Assembly: GCA_036567945.1 (NCBI GenBank)
Contig: DATCTM010000082.1
Span: 1 to 64,000 of the forward strand
DNA from: BRH-c54 sp036567945
Lineage (GTDB): Bacteria; Bacteroidota; Bacteroidia; Flavobacteriales_E; Vicingaceae
Reading direction: 5' to 3'
Length of the DNA: 64,000 nt
Position 1 is the first letter of the stretch. The number at the start of each line of letters is the position of its first letter. The position numbers and the translations under genes are program-made. Below are positions 36,284-45,477 of the stretch, one piece after another. The notes under the pieces are model-generated. The model saw only the letters and a list, made by a program, of their open reading frames with translations, searched no databases and was not told where the DNA came from.

Positions 36284-37858
36284 CTACCTCAAAAGAGTTA
36301 CTGTTCTTTTTTCTAAAACTATTGATTCGCTAGCGTAAGTTCCTTTTATAATAATAAAGTAAGTCCCTTCTGGCACTTTGTTTCCACTTTTATTTTTACC
36401 ATTCCACTCAAATAATGGGTCATTACTTTCATAAATTTTAATTCCCCATCTATTATAAATTTCTACCGTAATATTATCATTACACCTATTGTAAATACCA
36501 TCAATTTTATACACTTCATTTAAACCATCACCATTAGGAGTAAAAACATTAGGAATAACCCTCAGTGTATCTTCGGGAGGCACTACACTTACGAAAAAAC
36601 TTACACTATCTTCAGCTCTACCCGCACAACCTAATGAAAAAGAATTTACTTTAAAATCAAAAGTTTTTCCAATCAATTCACAGTCGGTTGGTTGCCAACA
36701 AAAACCTGTTGCTACAGTGCCTAAATTCCAATAAGCATTTTCAGTTGTATCATATTGATTAGCAGGAATAATTACCGAGTTAGTTCCATAATCATAAAAA
36801 TATTCATACATATTTGGGTTTGTTGAAACAGGAGTTAAGTTAGGAGTAAAAGCGCCTAAACCATATATATTAGAAGTTACGTCAATAAAAACAGTATCTC
36901 CAACATCCGGATCTTGAAATACTAAACTTTCGCAAAATGAAGATTCAAAAGGAACTTTTAATGTATCACCATCGGATAAATTATTTAAGAAATTTGGAGG
37001 AGTATCTGTTGTACAATTTAAACTCTCGTATTGAGCATCTCTTCTAGTTTCACCAATTTTAACTCCATTTCTAAACTCCTCTACCTTAACAGCAAAAACA
37101 AATGTGCCAATTACAGTAGGGCTAGCTGTCATAACTCCAGTTAAAGGATTAATTGACATTGGAGGTGTTCCTCCCACAATATTTGCTAAACTATATCCTG
37201 CCGACCAAGTTACAGGGTTATATGGACCCGCCCCTGTCGGAACATCATTTAATGGTTCTGATAAAGAATAATACAAAGAATCACCATCAACATCAGTAAC
37301 CGAAAAATTGAAATTCTTTGATAAGTTAACACATAAATAAGCATCCATCGGATAAGGCCCCATATCTGGATTAGAATTATTTAATGTAGCAGTATTACTT
37401 GGATCAGGTATTTCACAATAAAATGTCATTCCAGCACTTGAAGGACTGGTAATATTAGTTATTGAGGCATTTCTACAACACACTTGAGCGGATAAATAAT
37501 ATCCATTTGGATTATCAGCTATAGTAACATTTTGGGTAAATATCCCCTCATCAACACAAAGCCCTGTTGGAGTAAAACAAGCATCTCCAAAAGGTAAATT
37601 TGCATTAATAACAGGATTAGTTATTGTAATAGTATTAACTAAAACATTAGTAACTTTATCGTAGACCCTGACATCAAATGCTGTATTCATACTAGCAGAA
37701 CCCGGACTACAGGAACGAAAAACCCTTAATTGAATTTGAAAATCATTTTTTGTAGGCCCTATCCATTTTACAGTTAAATCTCCACCAACTATATGACTGG
37801 CCTTTAAAGAAAATGTAACTAATATTAGTAAAATTATTAAGCTTAATCCTTTTTTCAT
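36284..37858 (-). CDS. Gliding-motility-associated C-terminal domain protein (T9SS cargo)
   Basis: 524 residues, ATG start. Signal peptide (1-20) followed by SHIVGGDLTVKWIG, the N-terminal signature of a common Bacteroidota surface protein family; a Cys-containing beta-rich body (VFRSCSPG, AQVCCRNAS) with a cadherin-like segment near 185-260 (DVDGDSLYYS, PLTGVMTASPT); and a type B sorting domain at the end (about 435-524, IPNVFTPNGDGLNEVY ... RTVTLLR). Expected to be exported by the type IX system. It has its own terminator before priA. Confidence 0.9.
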   Translation of the reverse strand: MKKGLSLIILLILVTFSLKASHIVGGDLTVKWIGPTKNDFQIQLRVFRSCSPGSASMNTAFDVRVYDKVTNVLVNTITITNPVINANLPFGDACFTPTGLCVDEGIFTQNVTIADNPNGYYLSAQVCCRNASITNITSPSSAGMTFYCEIPDPSNTATLNNSNPDMGPYPMDAYLCVNLSKNFNFSVTDVDGDSLYYSLSEPLNDVPTGAGPYNPVTWSAGYSLANIVGGTPPMSINPLTGVMTASPTVIGTFVFAVKVEEFRNGVKIGETRRDAQYESLNCTTDTPPNFLNNLSDGDTLKVPFESSFCESLVFQDPDVGDTVFIDVTSNIYGLGAFTPNLTPVSTNPNMYEYFYDYGTNSVIIPANQYDTTENAYWNLGTVATGFCWQPTDCELIGKTFDFKVNSFSLGCAGRAEDSVSFFVSVVPPEDTLRVIPNVFTPNGDGLNEVYKIDGIYNRCNDNITVEIYNRWGIKIYESNDPLFEWNGKNKSGNKVPEGTYFIIIKGTYASESIVLEKRTVTLLR

Positions 37859-37877
37859 TGTAATTTATATTTCAATT

Positions 37878-37896
37878 TTTAGATAGTAAATCTAAA
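37878..37896 (-). promoter_or_regulatory. Promoter/palindrome region upstream of second T9SS cargo gene
   Basis: TTTAGAT-AGTAA-ATCTAAA is a 7-5-7 inverted repeat. Within it the minus strand reads TAGATTTA (37887-37894), one mismatch from TAnnTTTG, 28 bp from the ATG at 37858. It may be a -7 box inside an operator; evidence is limited to position and symmetry. Confidence 0.35.
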
Positions 37897-38021
37897 GAAC
37901 CTAGATGAATAATTCACTTATTTGGTTGCATACTTCTAAAATTAATTTAAAATAGAATTCTTATGATATACTTAGATATTATAAAAAATGCTACTATTTA
38001 TAATATTTAATGGAATATAGC

Positions 38022-38029
38022 TATTTTTG
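38022..38029 (+). promoter_or_regulatory. -7 element TATTTTTG for TonB-dependent receptor
   Basis: Exact TAnnTTTG match, 20 bp upstream of the ATG at 38050. Confidence 0.55.
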
Positions 38030-38049
38030 TCGCTTATTAAATTTTAACT

Positions 38050-40404
38050 ATGAATTTTAAGCAACTTACTTTATCCACTATATTGATGTTAACCGTTATA
38101 CTTTCCATCAATGCTCAAAATGGAACCATCAGAGGATTTATTTATAACGAAAAAACCGGAGAATCTGAAATCGGTGCTACAGCCTATTTAAAAGGTACTA
38201 CTATGGGGGCAGCATCAGATGTTAATGGATTTTACTCTATTACTAAAATTCCAGCGGGTAATTATACTTTAATGGTAACCTCTTTAGGTTTTGATACTGT
38301 TAAAATTGCTATCTCTATAAAAAAAGATGAAATCATTAATCAAAAAGTATATTTAAAAGAAGGTTCAGTAATGCTGAATACGTTTGAGCTTTCGGCTGAA
38401 AAACAAGAAGCAAGAACCGAAGTAAAAATGTCTGTTTCTAAAGTAACTCCAAAAGAAATAAAATCTATCCCTTCAATTGGTGGCGAACCTGATATTGCTC
38501 AATATTTACAAGTTTTACCTGGTGTAACTTTTACCGGAGACCAAGGTGGACAACTTTATATTCGTGGTGGGTCTCCAATTCAAAACAAAGTTTTATTAGA
38601 TGGAATGATTATTTACAACCCTTTCCACTCTATTGGTTTATTCTCTGTTTTTGATACGGATATTCTTAAAAGTGCTGATATTTATACTGGTGGTTTTAAT
38701 GCTGAGTACGGTGGTAGAATTTCTTCCATAATGGATATAACTACCAAAGATGGAGATAAAAACAGATTAAGAGGAAAAGTTTCTGCAAGCACCTTTAGCT
38801 CAAAACTAACTCTTGAAGGCCCTGTGTTTAAAAGTAAAAAAGATAATGGAGGTGCAACAACTTTTGTTTTGTCTGCAAAACATTCTTATCTAAACGAATC
38901 ATCTGAATTATACAAACCATATTTTGAATCTCTAAGTTCTGAAAATGCAAGAGGAATAGATACTGCCGGATTGCCTTATAACTTTACTGACATATACGGC
39001 AAAATAACCTTTGGAGCTAGTAATGGCAGTAAATTTAGCTTGTTTGGTTTTAATTTTAAAGATGGAGTTGATTTTCCTGGAGTTTCTAACTTAAAATGGA
39101 ACTCTAGTGGTGGAGGTGGTAACTTTGTTTTTATCCCTGCTTCTTCAAGAACTTTAATTGAAGGAATTGTTGCTATTTCTAATTATGAAATTGTACTGAC
39201 AGAAGCCGATGAAAGTCCAAGAAGAAGTGAAATTAATGGATTTAATATCGGAATGGATTTTACAAGTTTTTCTGGTGATAACCAATTTAAATACGGTTTT
39301 GAAGTACTTGGGTTTGGAACAGATTTTCAATTTACCAATTCTGTTGGCAGATTAATTCAGCAAAAAGAAAGCACCACAGAACTTGCCGGTTTTTTAACTT
39401 ATAGAATTAATAAAGGTAAATCTGTTATTGAACCGGGCTTAAGAGTTCAACATTATGCTTCTTTAGGAAATACTTCAGTAGAGCCTAGATTTGGCTACAA
39501 ATACAACTTATCTAACAGTATCAGATTAAAATTAGCTGCAGGAATGTATTCTCAAAACCTTATCAGTGCTAACTCCGATAGAGATATTGTAAACTTATTT
39601 TATGGCTTCTTATCCGGTCCAGATAACTTACCCGAAAACTTCACCAATAAAGACGGAGAGACAAAAGAAATTGGACATAAATTACAAAAAGCAAATCACT
39701 TAATTACGGGTTTTGAGTTAGATGTCGCCAAAAATGTTACTTTAAATGTTGAAGGATATAAAAAATGGTTTACGCAGTTAACCAATACTAACAGAAACCA
39801 AGTGTTTAATGAAAACGACCCCTCTGCAGCTGATAAAGCTGACATCTTCAAAAAAGAGTTTATTATTGAAACAGGTGAGGCTTATGGTATTGATTTCAGT
39901 TTAAATTATAAAACTGCCAGAGTTAACTTAAATGCTATTTATTCGCTTAGTAAAGTAGATAGATGGGACGGTATAACCGAATACAACCCTGTTTTTGATA
40001 GAAGACATAATGTAAACTTAGTTGGTATTTACACATTCGGTAAAGGTTTAAACTGGGAATTTAGTGCTCGTTGGAATTTAGGTTCAGGGTTCCCATTTAC
40101 TCAAACACAAGGTTATTACGAAGGAATGGGATTTTCTTCTGCTGATCAAAATTACACAAGTTCTAATGGCGATTTAACACTTCAGTTAGCCGACCTTAAT
40201 CAAGGTAGACTTCCATACTACCATAGGCTAGATATGAGTTTGAAAAGAAAGTTTGTAATAAGTAAAAACTCTATTTTAGAAGCTAATGTAGGCGTTACCA
40301 ATGTTTATAACAGAAACAATATCTTCTATGTAAACAGAGTAACAGCAGAAGAAGTTTATCAACTACCATTATTACCTAGTTTTGGTTTAAATTTAACTTT
40401 CTAA
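38050..40404 (+). CDS. TonB-dependent receptor with CarboxypepD_reg domain
   Basis: 784 residues. Signal peptide ending INAQ (1-23); a carboxypeptidase-regulatory-like domain (about 25-110, GTIRGFIYNEKTGESEIGAT); a plug domain (about 130-235, PDIAQYLQVLPGV and LYIRGGSPIQNKVLLDGM); and a 22-strand-type barrel to the C-terminal aromatic residue (LNLTF). It takes up an unidentified ligand across the outer membrane using TonB energy. No SusD partner, siderophore or vitamin genes are adjacent, so the substrate cannot be inferred. The next genes are ribosomal. Confidence 0.93.
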   Translation: MNFKQLTLSTILMLTVILSINAQNGTIRGFIYNEKTGESEIGATAYLKGTTMGAASDVNGFYSITKIPAGNYTLMVTSLGFDTVKIAISIKKDEIINQKVYLKEGSVMLNTFELSAEKQEARTEVKMSVSKVTPKEIKSIPSIGGEPDIAQYLQVLPGVTFTGDQGGQLYIRGGSPIQNKVLLDGMIIYNPFHSIGLFSVFDTDILKSADIYTGGFNAEYGGRISSIMDITTKDGDKNRLRGKVSASTFSSKLTLEGPVFKSKKDNGGATTFVLSAKHSYLNESSELYKPYFESLSSENARGIDTAGLPYNFTDIYGKITFGASNGSKFSLFGFNFKDGVDFPGVSNLKWNSSGGGGNFVFIPASSRTLIEGIVAISNYEIVLTEADESPRRSEINGFNIGMDFTSFSGDNQFKYGFEVLGFGTDFQFTNSVGRLIQQKESTTELAGFLTYRINKGKSVIEPGLRVQHYASLGNTSVEPRFGYKYNLSNSIRLKLAAGMYSQNLISANSDRDIVNLFYGFLSGPDNLPENFTNKDGETKEIGHKLQKANHLITGFELDVAKNVTLNVEGYKKWFTQLTNTNRNQVFNENDPSAADKADIFKKEFIIETGEAYGIDFSLNYKTARVNLNAIYSLSKVDRWDGITEYNPVFDRRHNVNLVGIYTFGKGLNWEFSARWNLGSGFPFTQTQGYYEGMGFSSADQNYTSSNGDLTLQLADLNQGRLPYYHRLDMSLKRKFVISKNSILEANVGVTNVYNRNNIFYVNRVTAEEVYQLPLLPSFGLNLTF

Positions 40405-40423
40405 AGTAAAAATCAAAACAAAT

Positions 40424-40447
40424 CAATTCTTTTTCAATAAAGAATTG
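40424..40447. other. 9-bp stem hairpin between TonB receptor and rplU
   Basis: CAATTCTTT-TTCAAT-AAAGAATTG. On the plus strand it lacks a T-tract, so it is a weak candidate for ending the receptor transcript. Its right arm contains the TTG (40445-40447) that would be the -33 of the rplU promoter, so it might instead be a regulatory site. Confidence 0.35.
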
Positions 40448-40466
40448 CATGAATAAAAAAAAATGG

Positions 40467-40474
40467 TAAATTTG
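40467..40474 (+). promoter_or_regulatory. Promoter for rplU-rpmA (-7 TAAATTTG)
   Basis: Exact TAnnTTTG match, with TTG 19 bp upstream as -33, 29 bp before the ATG at 40504. Confidence 0.65.
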
Positions 40475-40503
40475 CGACCGTTTTAATTAAAAAATTATAG
40501 AAA

Positions 40504-40986
40504 ATGTATGCAATTGTAGAAATAGCAGGGCAACAATTTAAAGTTGAAAAAGACCAACAAGTTTTTGTGCATCGTTTAGAAGGAAAAGAAGGAAGTAAAG
40601 TTACTTTCGACAATGTTCTTTTAATTGATAACAACGGAAAAATAAATGTTGGCGCCCCAGCTATAGCAGGTGCTAGTGTAGCTGCTAAAGTGCTTGAGCA
40701 CTTAAAAGGAGACAAAGTAATTGTCTTCAAAAAGAAAAGAAGAAAAGGATATAAAGTTAAAAACGGACATCGTCAGTATTTAACTAAAATCCAAATTGAG
40801 GCTATCTCCGAAAGTGGTGCTGCTAAAAAAACAGCTGTTGCCAAAGAAGAAAAAGCTGAAAAAGTAGAAAAAAAGGTAGAAGCTAAAAAAGAGGTTGCAA
40901 AAGAAGCAAAGCCAAAGGCTGCTCCTAAAGCAACAGCTAAAAAAGCTGCTCCTAAAAAAGAGACCAAAAAAGAAGATAAAAAATAA
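40504..40986 (+). CDS. rplU: 50S ribosomal protein L21 with basic C-terminal tail
   Basis: 160 residues. The first about 103 match L21 (MYAIVEIAGQQFKVEKDQQV ... KRRKGYKVKNGHRQYLTKIQI), which binds 23S rRNA near L20. A 55-residue low-complexity Lys/Ala/Glu tail follows, with repeats such as KKAAPKKE, like eukaryotic H1 tails; Bacteroidota L21 proteins often have one. rpmA follows 49 bp later, the usual pairing. Confidence 0.97.
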   Translation: MYAIVEIAGQQFKVEKDQQVFVHRLEGKEGSKVTFDNVLLIDNNGKINVGAPAIAGASVAAKVLEHLKGDKVIVFKKKRRKGYKVKNGHRQYLTKIQIEAISESGAAKKTAVAKEEKAEKVEKKVEAKKEVAKEAKPKAAPKATAKKAAPKKETKKEDKK

Positions 40987-41035
40987 TTAGTAACTGTTTT
41001 TAAAGAGTTCATCTTTAAAATAAAACCTAAGAACC

Positions 41036-41296
41036 ATGGCACATAAAAAAGGAGCTGGTAGCTCGAAAAACGGTAGAGAATCACACAGTAAACGTTTAGG
41101 AGTTAAAATTTTTGGCGGTCAAGCTGCTATTGCAGGTAACATTATTGTTCGTCAAAGAGGTACAAAACATAATCCTGGTGAGAATGTAGGTGTTGGTAAA
41201 GACCATACTTTATTCGCTCTTACTGATGGAATCGTTTCTTTCAGAAAAAAGAAAGATAATAAATCTTATGTATCTGTTGAGCCTCTTAATGCTTAA
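41036..41296 (+). CDS. rpmA: 50S ribosomal protein L27
   Basis: 86 residues. The conserved N-terminus AHKKGAGSSKNGRESHSKRLG and VRQRGTKHNPGENVG are present, so the tail that reaches the peptidyl-transferase centre is complete and starts directly after Met, without the cleavable Firmicutes extension. Co-transcribed with rplU; a terminator follows. Confidence 0.98.
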   Translation: MAHKKGAGSSKNGRESHSKRLGVKIFGGQAAIAGNIIVRQRGTKHNPGENVGVGKDHTLFALTDGIVSFRKKKDNKSYVSVEPLNA

Positions 41297-41317
41297 CTAA
41301 AAGATAAACCCTTATTT

Positions 41318-41362
41318 AACTCCTGTATTTATTTTTAAAATAGATATGGGAGTTTTTTTTTA
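41318..41362 (+). terminator. Rho-independent terminator after rpmA
   Basis: AACTCC and GGAGTT arms extended by G-T and A-T pairs to about 11 bp, then a nine-T tract. It lies 21 bp after the rpmA stop. Confidence 0.85.
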
Positions 41363-41391
41363 ATATTAATTCATAATTAATAGCATTTCAA

Positions 41392-42666
41392 ATGTTACAA
41401 ACTAATTTCATTAAAGAAAATAAAGCATTGGTAATCGAAAGATTAACCAAAAGAAATCTTGATGCTACTCCTATTGTCGAAAACATCATAAAATTAGATG
41501 ATGATAGAAAAAAAACGCAACAAGAATTAGATAACCTATTGGCTGAGAGTAACCGTTTGGCAAAACAAATTGGTGATCTATTTAAAGAAGGTAAAGCAGC
41601 AGAAGCTAACACGCTTAAACTACAAACTGCTGAGCTAAAAGAAAAATCAACTACTTTAAAAGAACAACAAAATAGTATCAACGAAGAGCTTACTCAACTG
41701 CTCTACCAACTTCCAAACATACCCAACCAACTTGTTCCTAATGGAAAAACTGATGCAGATAATGAATTGATTTTTGAAAACAAAAAACAAGTTTCCTTAG
41801 CCGAAAACAACAAACTTCCACATTGGGAACTGGCTAAAAATTATGATTTAATTGACTTTGAATTGGGTGTGAAAATTACCGGAGCAGGCTTTCCTGTTTA
41901 TAAAGGTAAAGGTGCCAAATTACAACGAGCATTAATTAACTTTTTTCTTAATGAAGCCGAAAAAAATGGCTATCAAGAAATTATACCACCTTTAATGGTA
42001 AACGAGGCTTCAGGTTATGGAACAGGACAACTGCCCGATAAAGAAGGTCAGATGTATTATGTTACTGAAGATGATTTATACCTAATTCCTACTGCCGAAG
42101 TACCAATAACCAACATCTACAGAGATGTAATTCTTAAAGAAGAAGATTTTCCTATAAAAAATGTAGGTTACACACCTTGTTTTAGAAGAGAAGCAGGTTC
42201 TTACGGCAAAGATGTTAGAGGATTAAATCGTTTGCACCAGTTCGACAAAGTTGAAATCGTGCAAATTCAACATCCTGAAAAATCTTACGAAACATTAGAA
42301 GCTATGGTGGAGCAAATTAAACAATTGCTAAATCAATTAGATTTACCTTACAGAATTGTTAGACTTTGTGGTGGCGATTTAGGTTTTACTTCAGCTATGA
42401 CTTATGATTTTGAAGTGTATTCTGCTGCCCAAGAAAAGTGGTTAGAAGTAAGCTCTGTATCTAACTTTGAAGCTTTTCAGGCAAACAGATTAAAATGTAG
42501 ATACAAAGGTAAAGATGGCAAAACCAACTTAGTACATACGCTAAACGGAAGTGCATTAGCTTTACCTAGAATTATGGCTGCTATTTTAGAGAACAATCAA
42601 ACAGAAAATGGAATAAACGTTCCTGAAGTGTTGGTACCTTTTACCGGATTTAACCTTATAAACTAA
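41392..42666 (+). CDS. serS: Seryl-tRNA synthetase
   Basis: 424 residues. Charges tRNA-Ser, and selenocysteine tRNA where present. N-terminal two-helix coiled-coil arm (about 1-105) and class II core with motif 1 region, motif 2 FRREAGSYGKDVRGLNRLHQF and motif 3 LNGSALALPRIMAAILE. ATG at 41392, 29 bp after the rpmA terminator; no clear -7 box seen in that short gap. Confidence 0.98.
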   Translation: MLQTNFIKENKALVIERLTKRNLDATPIVENIIKLDDDRKKTQQELDNLLAESNRLAKQIGDLFKEGKAAEANTLKLQTAELKEKSTTLKEQQNSINEELTQLLYQLPNIPNQLVPNGKTDADNELIFENKKQVSLAENNKLPHWELAKNYDLIDFELGVKITGAGFPVYKGKGAKLQRALINFFLNEAEKNGYQEIIPPLMVNEASGYGTGQLPDKEGQMYYVTEDDLYLIPTAEVPITNIYRDVILKEEDFPIKNVGYTPCFRREAGSYGKDVRGLNRLHQFDKVEIVQIQHPEKSYETLEAMVEQIKQLLNQLDLPYRIVRLCGGDLGFTSAMTYDFEVYSAAQEKWLEVSSVSNFEAFQANRLKCRYKGKDGKTNLVHTLNGSALALPRIMAAILENNQTENGINVPEVLVPFTGFNLIN

Positions 42667-42672
42667 TTTGTC

Positions 42673-43230
42673 ATGTTTAAAAATATTACTTTAATAACAT
42701 TTATTGCTATTTCTGCTATAGGTTTGTTCTCTTGTGGAGAAGATTATACTAACGAAATCGGACATGTAGATGGTTTAATTAAAATTCTAGATTCTTCCGA
42801 AGAAGTGTTGCATGATGTGGATACCGCCACTTTATTTGAAATGACCATTTTTGTAAAAGAATCTATTGCGAAAATTAAATCTAAAAACGATACGCTAACC
42901 AAAGAGGCAGCCTTAGAAGCCGACCAATTTGTAGGCAGACTAAAATCACTTTATGGTTTATCAAAAAATTATAACAAATATCAACAAGAAATAGATTTAA
43001 TAAGAACGCAATTAAACAATTTAAAACAAGATTTAAACAACGGTATTATCTCAAAAGAACAATTCCCCGCCTATTATGAAATTGAACAAGGAGGTGTAAT
43101 TTCTATTAATGATAAAATTAACCATGCTACCAACGGAATGAGTAATCGCCTTGATAAGATGAAAGAAAATAAAGCAGCTTTTGAAAAATTAATTGACGAC
43201 CCAAAATCATACACAAGTTACTATAAATAA
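42673..43230 (+). CDS. Lipoprotein of unknown function
   Basis: 185 residues. Lipobox LFSC (Cys about 21), then GEDYTNEIG. The body is helical and charged, with two coiled-coil-like stretches (about 85-115 and 150-180) and no enzyme motif I recognise. It starts 6 bp after serS, so it is probably co-transcribed. Expected in the periplasm, lipid-anchored. Confidence 0.75.
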   Translation: MFKNITLITFIAISAIGLFSCGEDYTNEIGHVDGLIKILDSSEEVLHDVDTATLFEMTIFVKESIAKIKSKNDTLTKEAALEADQFVGRLKSLYGLSKNYNKYQQEIDLIRTQLNNLKQDLNNGIISKEQFPAYYEIEQGGVISINDKINHATNGMSNRLDKMKENKAAFEKLIDDPKSYTSYYK

Positions 43231-43300
43231 AGAAAGTTATTTGATAGATAAATATCTGATTTATTAGTAATTTTAAGCATTATCTATCGTTAAAAGCACT

Positions 43301-45175
43301 ATGAAAACTTTTCAATTAAAATATGTACTTTCTTTAGCGTTAGCCTTTTTTATTTGCTTAACACCCACTTTTTCTCAAACTGCTACAGATGAAAAGTTAG
43401 CCTTACAGTTTTTCAATAACGAAGAGTATGATAAAGCTGTAGTATATTTTGAAAAACTTTATAACAAAACCAACGAAACTTCTTATTACGAAAGACTTTT
43501 ACAGTGTTACCTTTACATGGAGGAGTATAAAGATTCTGAAAAACTAGTAAAAAAACACCAAAAAAAACATCCCTATCAATTGGCTTACATGGTAGACTTA
43601 GGGATTGTTTATGAAGTAGCTGGTGATAATGCTAAAGCTAATAAAACCTTTAATGATGCCATAAAATCGCTTACCGCAAACAATCAACAAATAATTGATC
43701 TTGCTAATAGTTTTATTAAAAACAAAGAATACAATTTTGCAGTAGAAACCTACCTTAAAGGCAGAAAGCTACTAAAAGGAACTTATGAATTCAACTTTGA
43801 ATTGGCTCAGGTGTATAACCAACAAGGAAAAACCGAACTGATGTTTAAAGAGTATATCAGTATTTTAAATATTCAACCTGCTTATATACAAAGTGTTCAA
43901 AATGCCATACAAACCAATATAGGAGAGGATGAAGATGGAAGTAAAAAAGAAATTTTAAAAACACTTTTAATTAAAGAAACCCAAAAAAGTTACGATCAAA
44001 TTGTGTTTTCCGAAATGTTGATTTGGCTCTATATTCAAGAACTTAATTTTAAAGGAGCTTTTATTCAAACCAAAGCTCTTGATAAAAGATTTAGAGAAGA
44101 AGGTAAGCGCATTTTTTCTTTAGCTGATTTGTGTCTTTCTAATAAAGATTACGAAACGGCCATTGAATGTTACCAATACATCATAGATTTAGGAAAAAAC
44201 AACCGACTGTATAATTACAGTAGAATTCAGCTGCTACAAGTTTATTACACTAAAATTACTACCACCGCTTCTTACACCAATGAGGAGGTTATGGTATTAG
44301 AGTCCAAGTATGAAGCCGCCATAAAAGAATTAGGAAATTCTAATGAATCCTATCTTATGATTAAAAACCTAGCTCACTTAAAGGCTTTCTATCTTAATAA
44401 ACCATTAGAAGCTCAAGAATTGCTAAACAGTTTTATCAATACTCCTCGCCTAACTTCTCAAGAACAAGCTGAACTCAAAATAGAATTAGCTGATGTCAAT
44501 CTATTTTTAGGAGATATTTGGGAAGCTTCTCTTTTGTATTCTCAGGTTGAAAAAAGCTTTAAACATAGTCAGCTGGGAGAAACTGCTAAATTTAAAAATG
44601 CTAAAATTTCTTTTTATACCGGAGATTTCGATTGGGCAAAAGCTCAACTAGATGTCCTCAAAGCATCAACATCAAAACTAATTGCGAATGATGCCATGAA
44701 ATTATCAATCACCATTACCGATAACATTGGAATAGATACTACCAAAGCTCCTCTCCTACTTTTTGCTAAAGCAGATTTATTATTTTATCAAAACCAACAC
44801 AACCAAGCATTAGAAATGTTAGACTCTTTAAAAAAAACTTTCCCTATACATGTAATTGGTGATGATGTGCTTTATAAACAACACGAAATCTATTTTAGTA
44901 AAAAAAATCTGCCAAAAGCTATTGAAAAATTGGAGCAAATTATAAAAGAATATGCTTACGATTTATTAGTTGATGATGCACTTTATAAATTAGCAACCAT
45001 TTACGATTATGAGCTAAATGACAAAGCCAAAGCCCAGGAATATTACAAAAAAATAATTTTTGAACACCAAGGAAGTATCTATGTGGTTGATTCCCGAAAA
45101 AGATTTAGAGAATTACAACAAACACCTTCTAGCATGGATTTAGAACAAAAATTAATAGAAGCTGAAACCAACTAA
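43301..45175 (+). CDS. Exported TPR protein
   Basis: 624 residues. Signal peptide ending TFSQ (1-25). The rest is built of TPR-like helix pairs (for example YDKAVVYFEKLYNKTNE, YETAIECYQYIIDLG, LPKAIEKLEQIIKEY and AKAQEYYKKIIFEHQG). No catalytic domain is visible. It lies 71 bp after the lipoprotein gene and 5 bp before the DUF2752 gene, suggesting a shared transcript with DUF2752 and nnr. Confidence 0.85.
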   Translation: MKTFQLKYVLSLALAFFICLTPTFSQTATDEKLALQFFNNEEYDKAVVYFEKLYNKTNETSYYERLLQCYLYMEEYKDSEKLVKKHQKKHPYQLAYMVDLGIVYEVAGDNAKANKTFNDAIKSLTANNQQIIDLANSFIKNKEYNFAVETYLKGRKLLKGTYEFNFELAQVYNQQGKTELMFKEYISILNIQPAYIQSVQNAIQTNIGEDEDGSKKEILKTLLIKETQKSYDQIVFSEMLIWLYIQELNFKGAFIQTKALDKRFREEGKRIFSLADLCLSNKDYETAIECYQYIIDLGKNNRLYNYSRIQLLQVYYTKITTTASYTNEEVMVLESKYEAAIKELGNSNESYLMIKNLAHLKAFYLNKPLEAQELLNSFINTPRLTSQEQAELKIELADVNLFLGDIWEASLLYSQVEKSFKHSQLGETAKFKNAKISFYTGDFDWAKAQLDVLKASTSKLIANDAMKLSITITDNIGIDTTKAPLLLFAKADLLFYQNQHNQALEMLDSLKKTFPIHVIGDDVLYKQHEIYFSKKNLPKAIEKLEQIIKEYAYDLLVDDALYKLATIYDYELNDKAKAQEYYKKIIFEHQGSIYVVDSRKRFRELQQTPSSMDLEQKLIEAETN

Positions 45176-45180
45176 GTAAA

Positions 45181-45477
45181 ATGAGTTTAATAAATTGGCT
45201 GGAAAATAACCTTTTGGCTTGTCCGTACAAAAAATATTTCGATATAGATTGTATGGGCTGCGGAATGCAACGTGCTTTTATTGCTTTGCTTAAGGGAGAT
45301 TTTGTAGAAAGTTTTCTGTTTTACCCTCCTCTATTTTCTATGATTATTATGTTGTTGCTTTTACCACTACATCTAATTTTTAAATTTAAACATGGTGCTG
45401 TATGGTTAAAATACCTGTTTATTTTTAACATTGCCGTTGTCATCATTAACTTTATCGTTAAAATTATACATTCATGA
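45181..45477 (+). CDS. DUF2752 membrane protein
   Basis: 98 residues. N-terminal amphipathic region with the family motif ACPYKKYFDIDCMGCGMQRA (Cys-Pro ... Cys-x-x-Cys-Gly), then two membrane helices (about 45-65 and 72-95). DUF2752 proteins are small membrane proteins of unknown function that are widespread in Bacteroidota. It overlaps nnr by 4 bp (ATGA), so translation is likely coupled. Confidence 0.9.
   Translation: MSLINWLENNLLACPYKKYFDIDCMGCGMQRAFIALLKGDFVESFLFYPPLFSMIIMLLLLPLHLIFKFKHGAVWLKYLFIFNIAVVIINFIVKIIHS

Noticed and set aside
40424..40447. Terminator of the TonB receptor
   Set aside because: The stem is good but no T-tract follows on the plus strand; listed as a hairpin of uncertain role.
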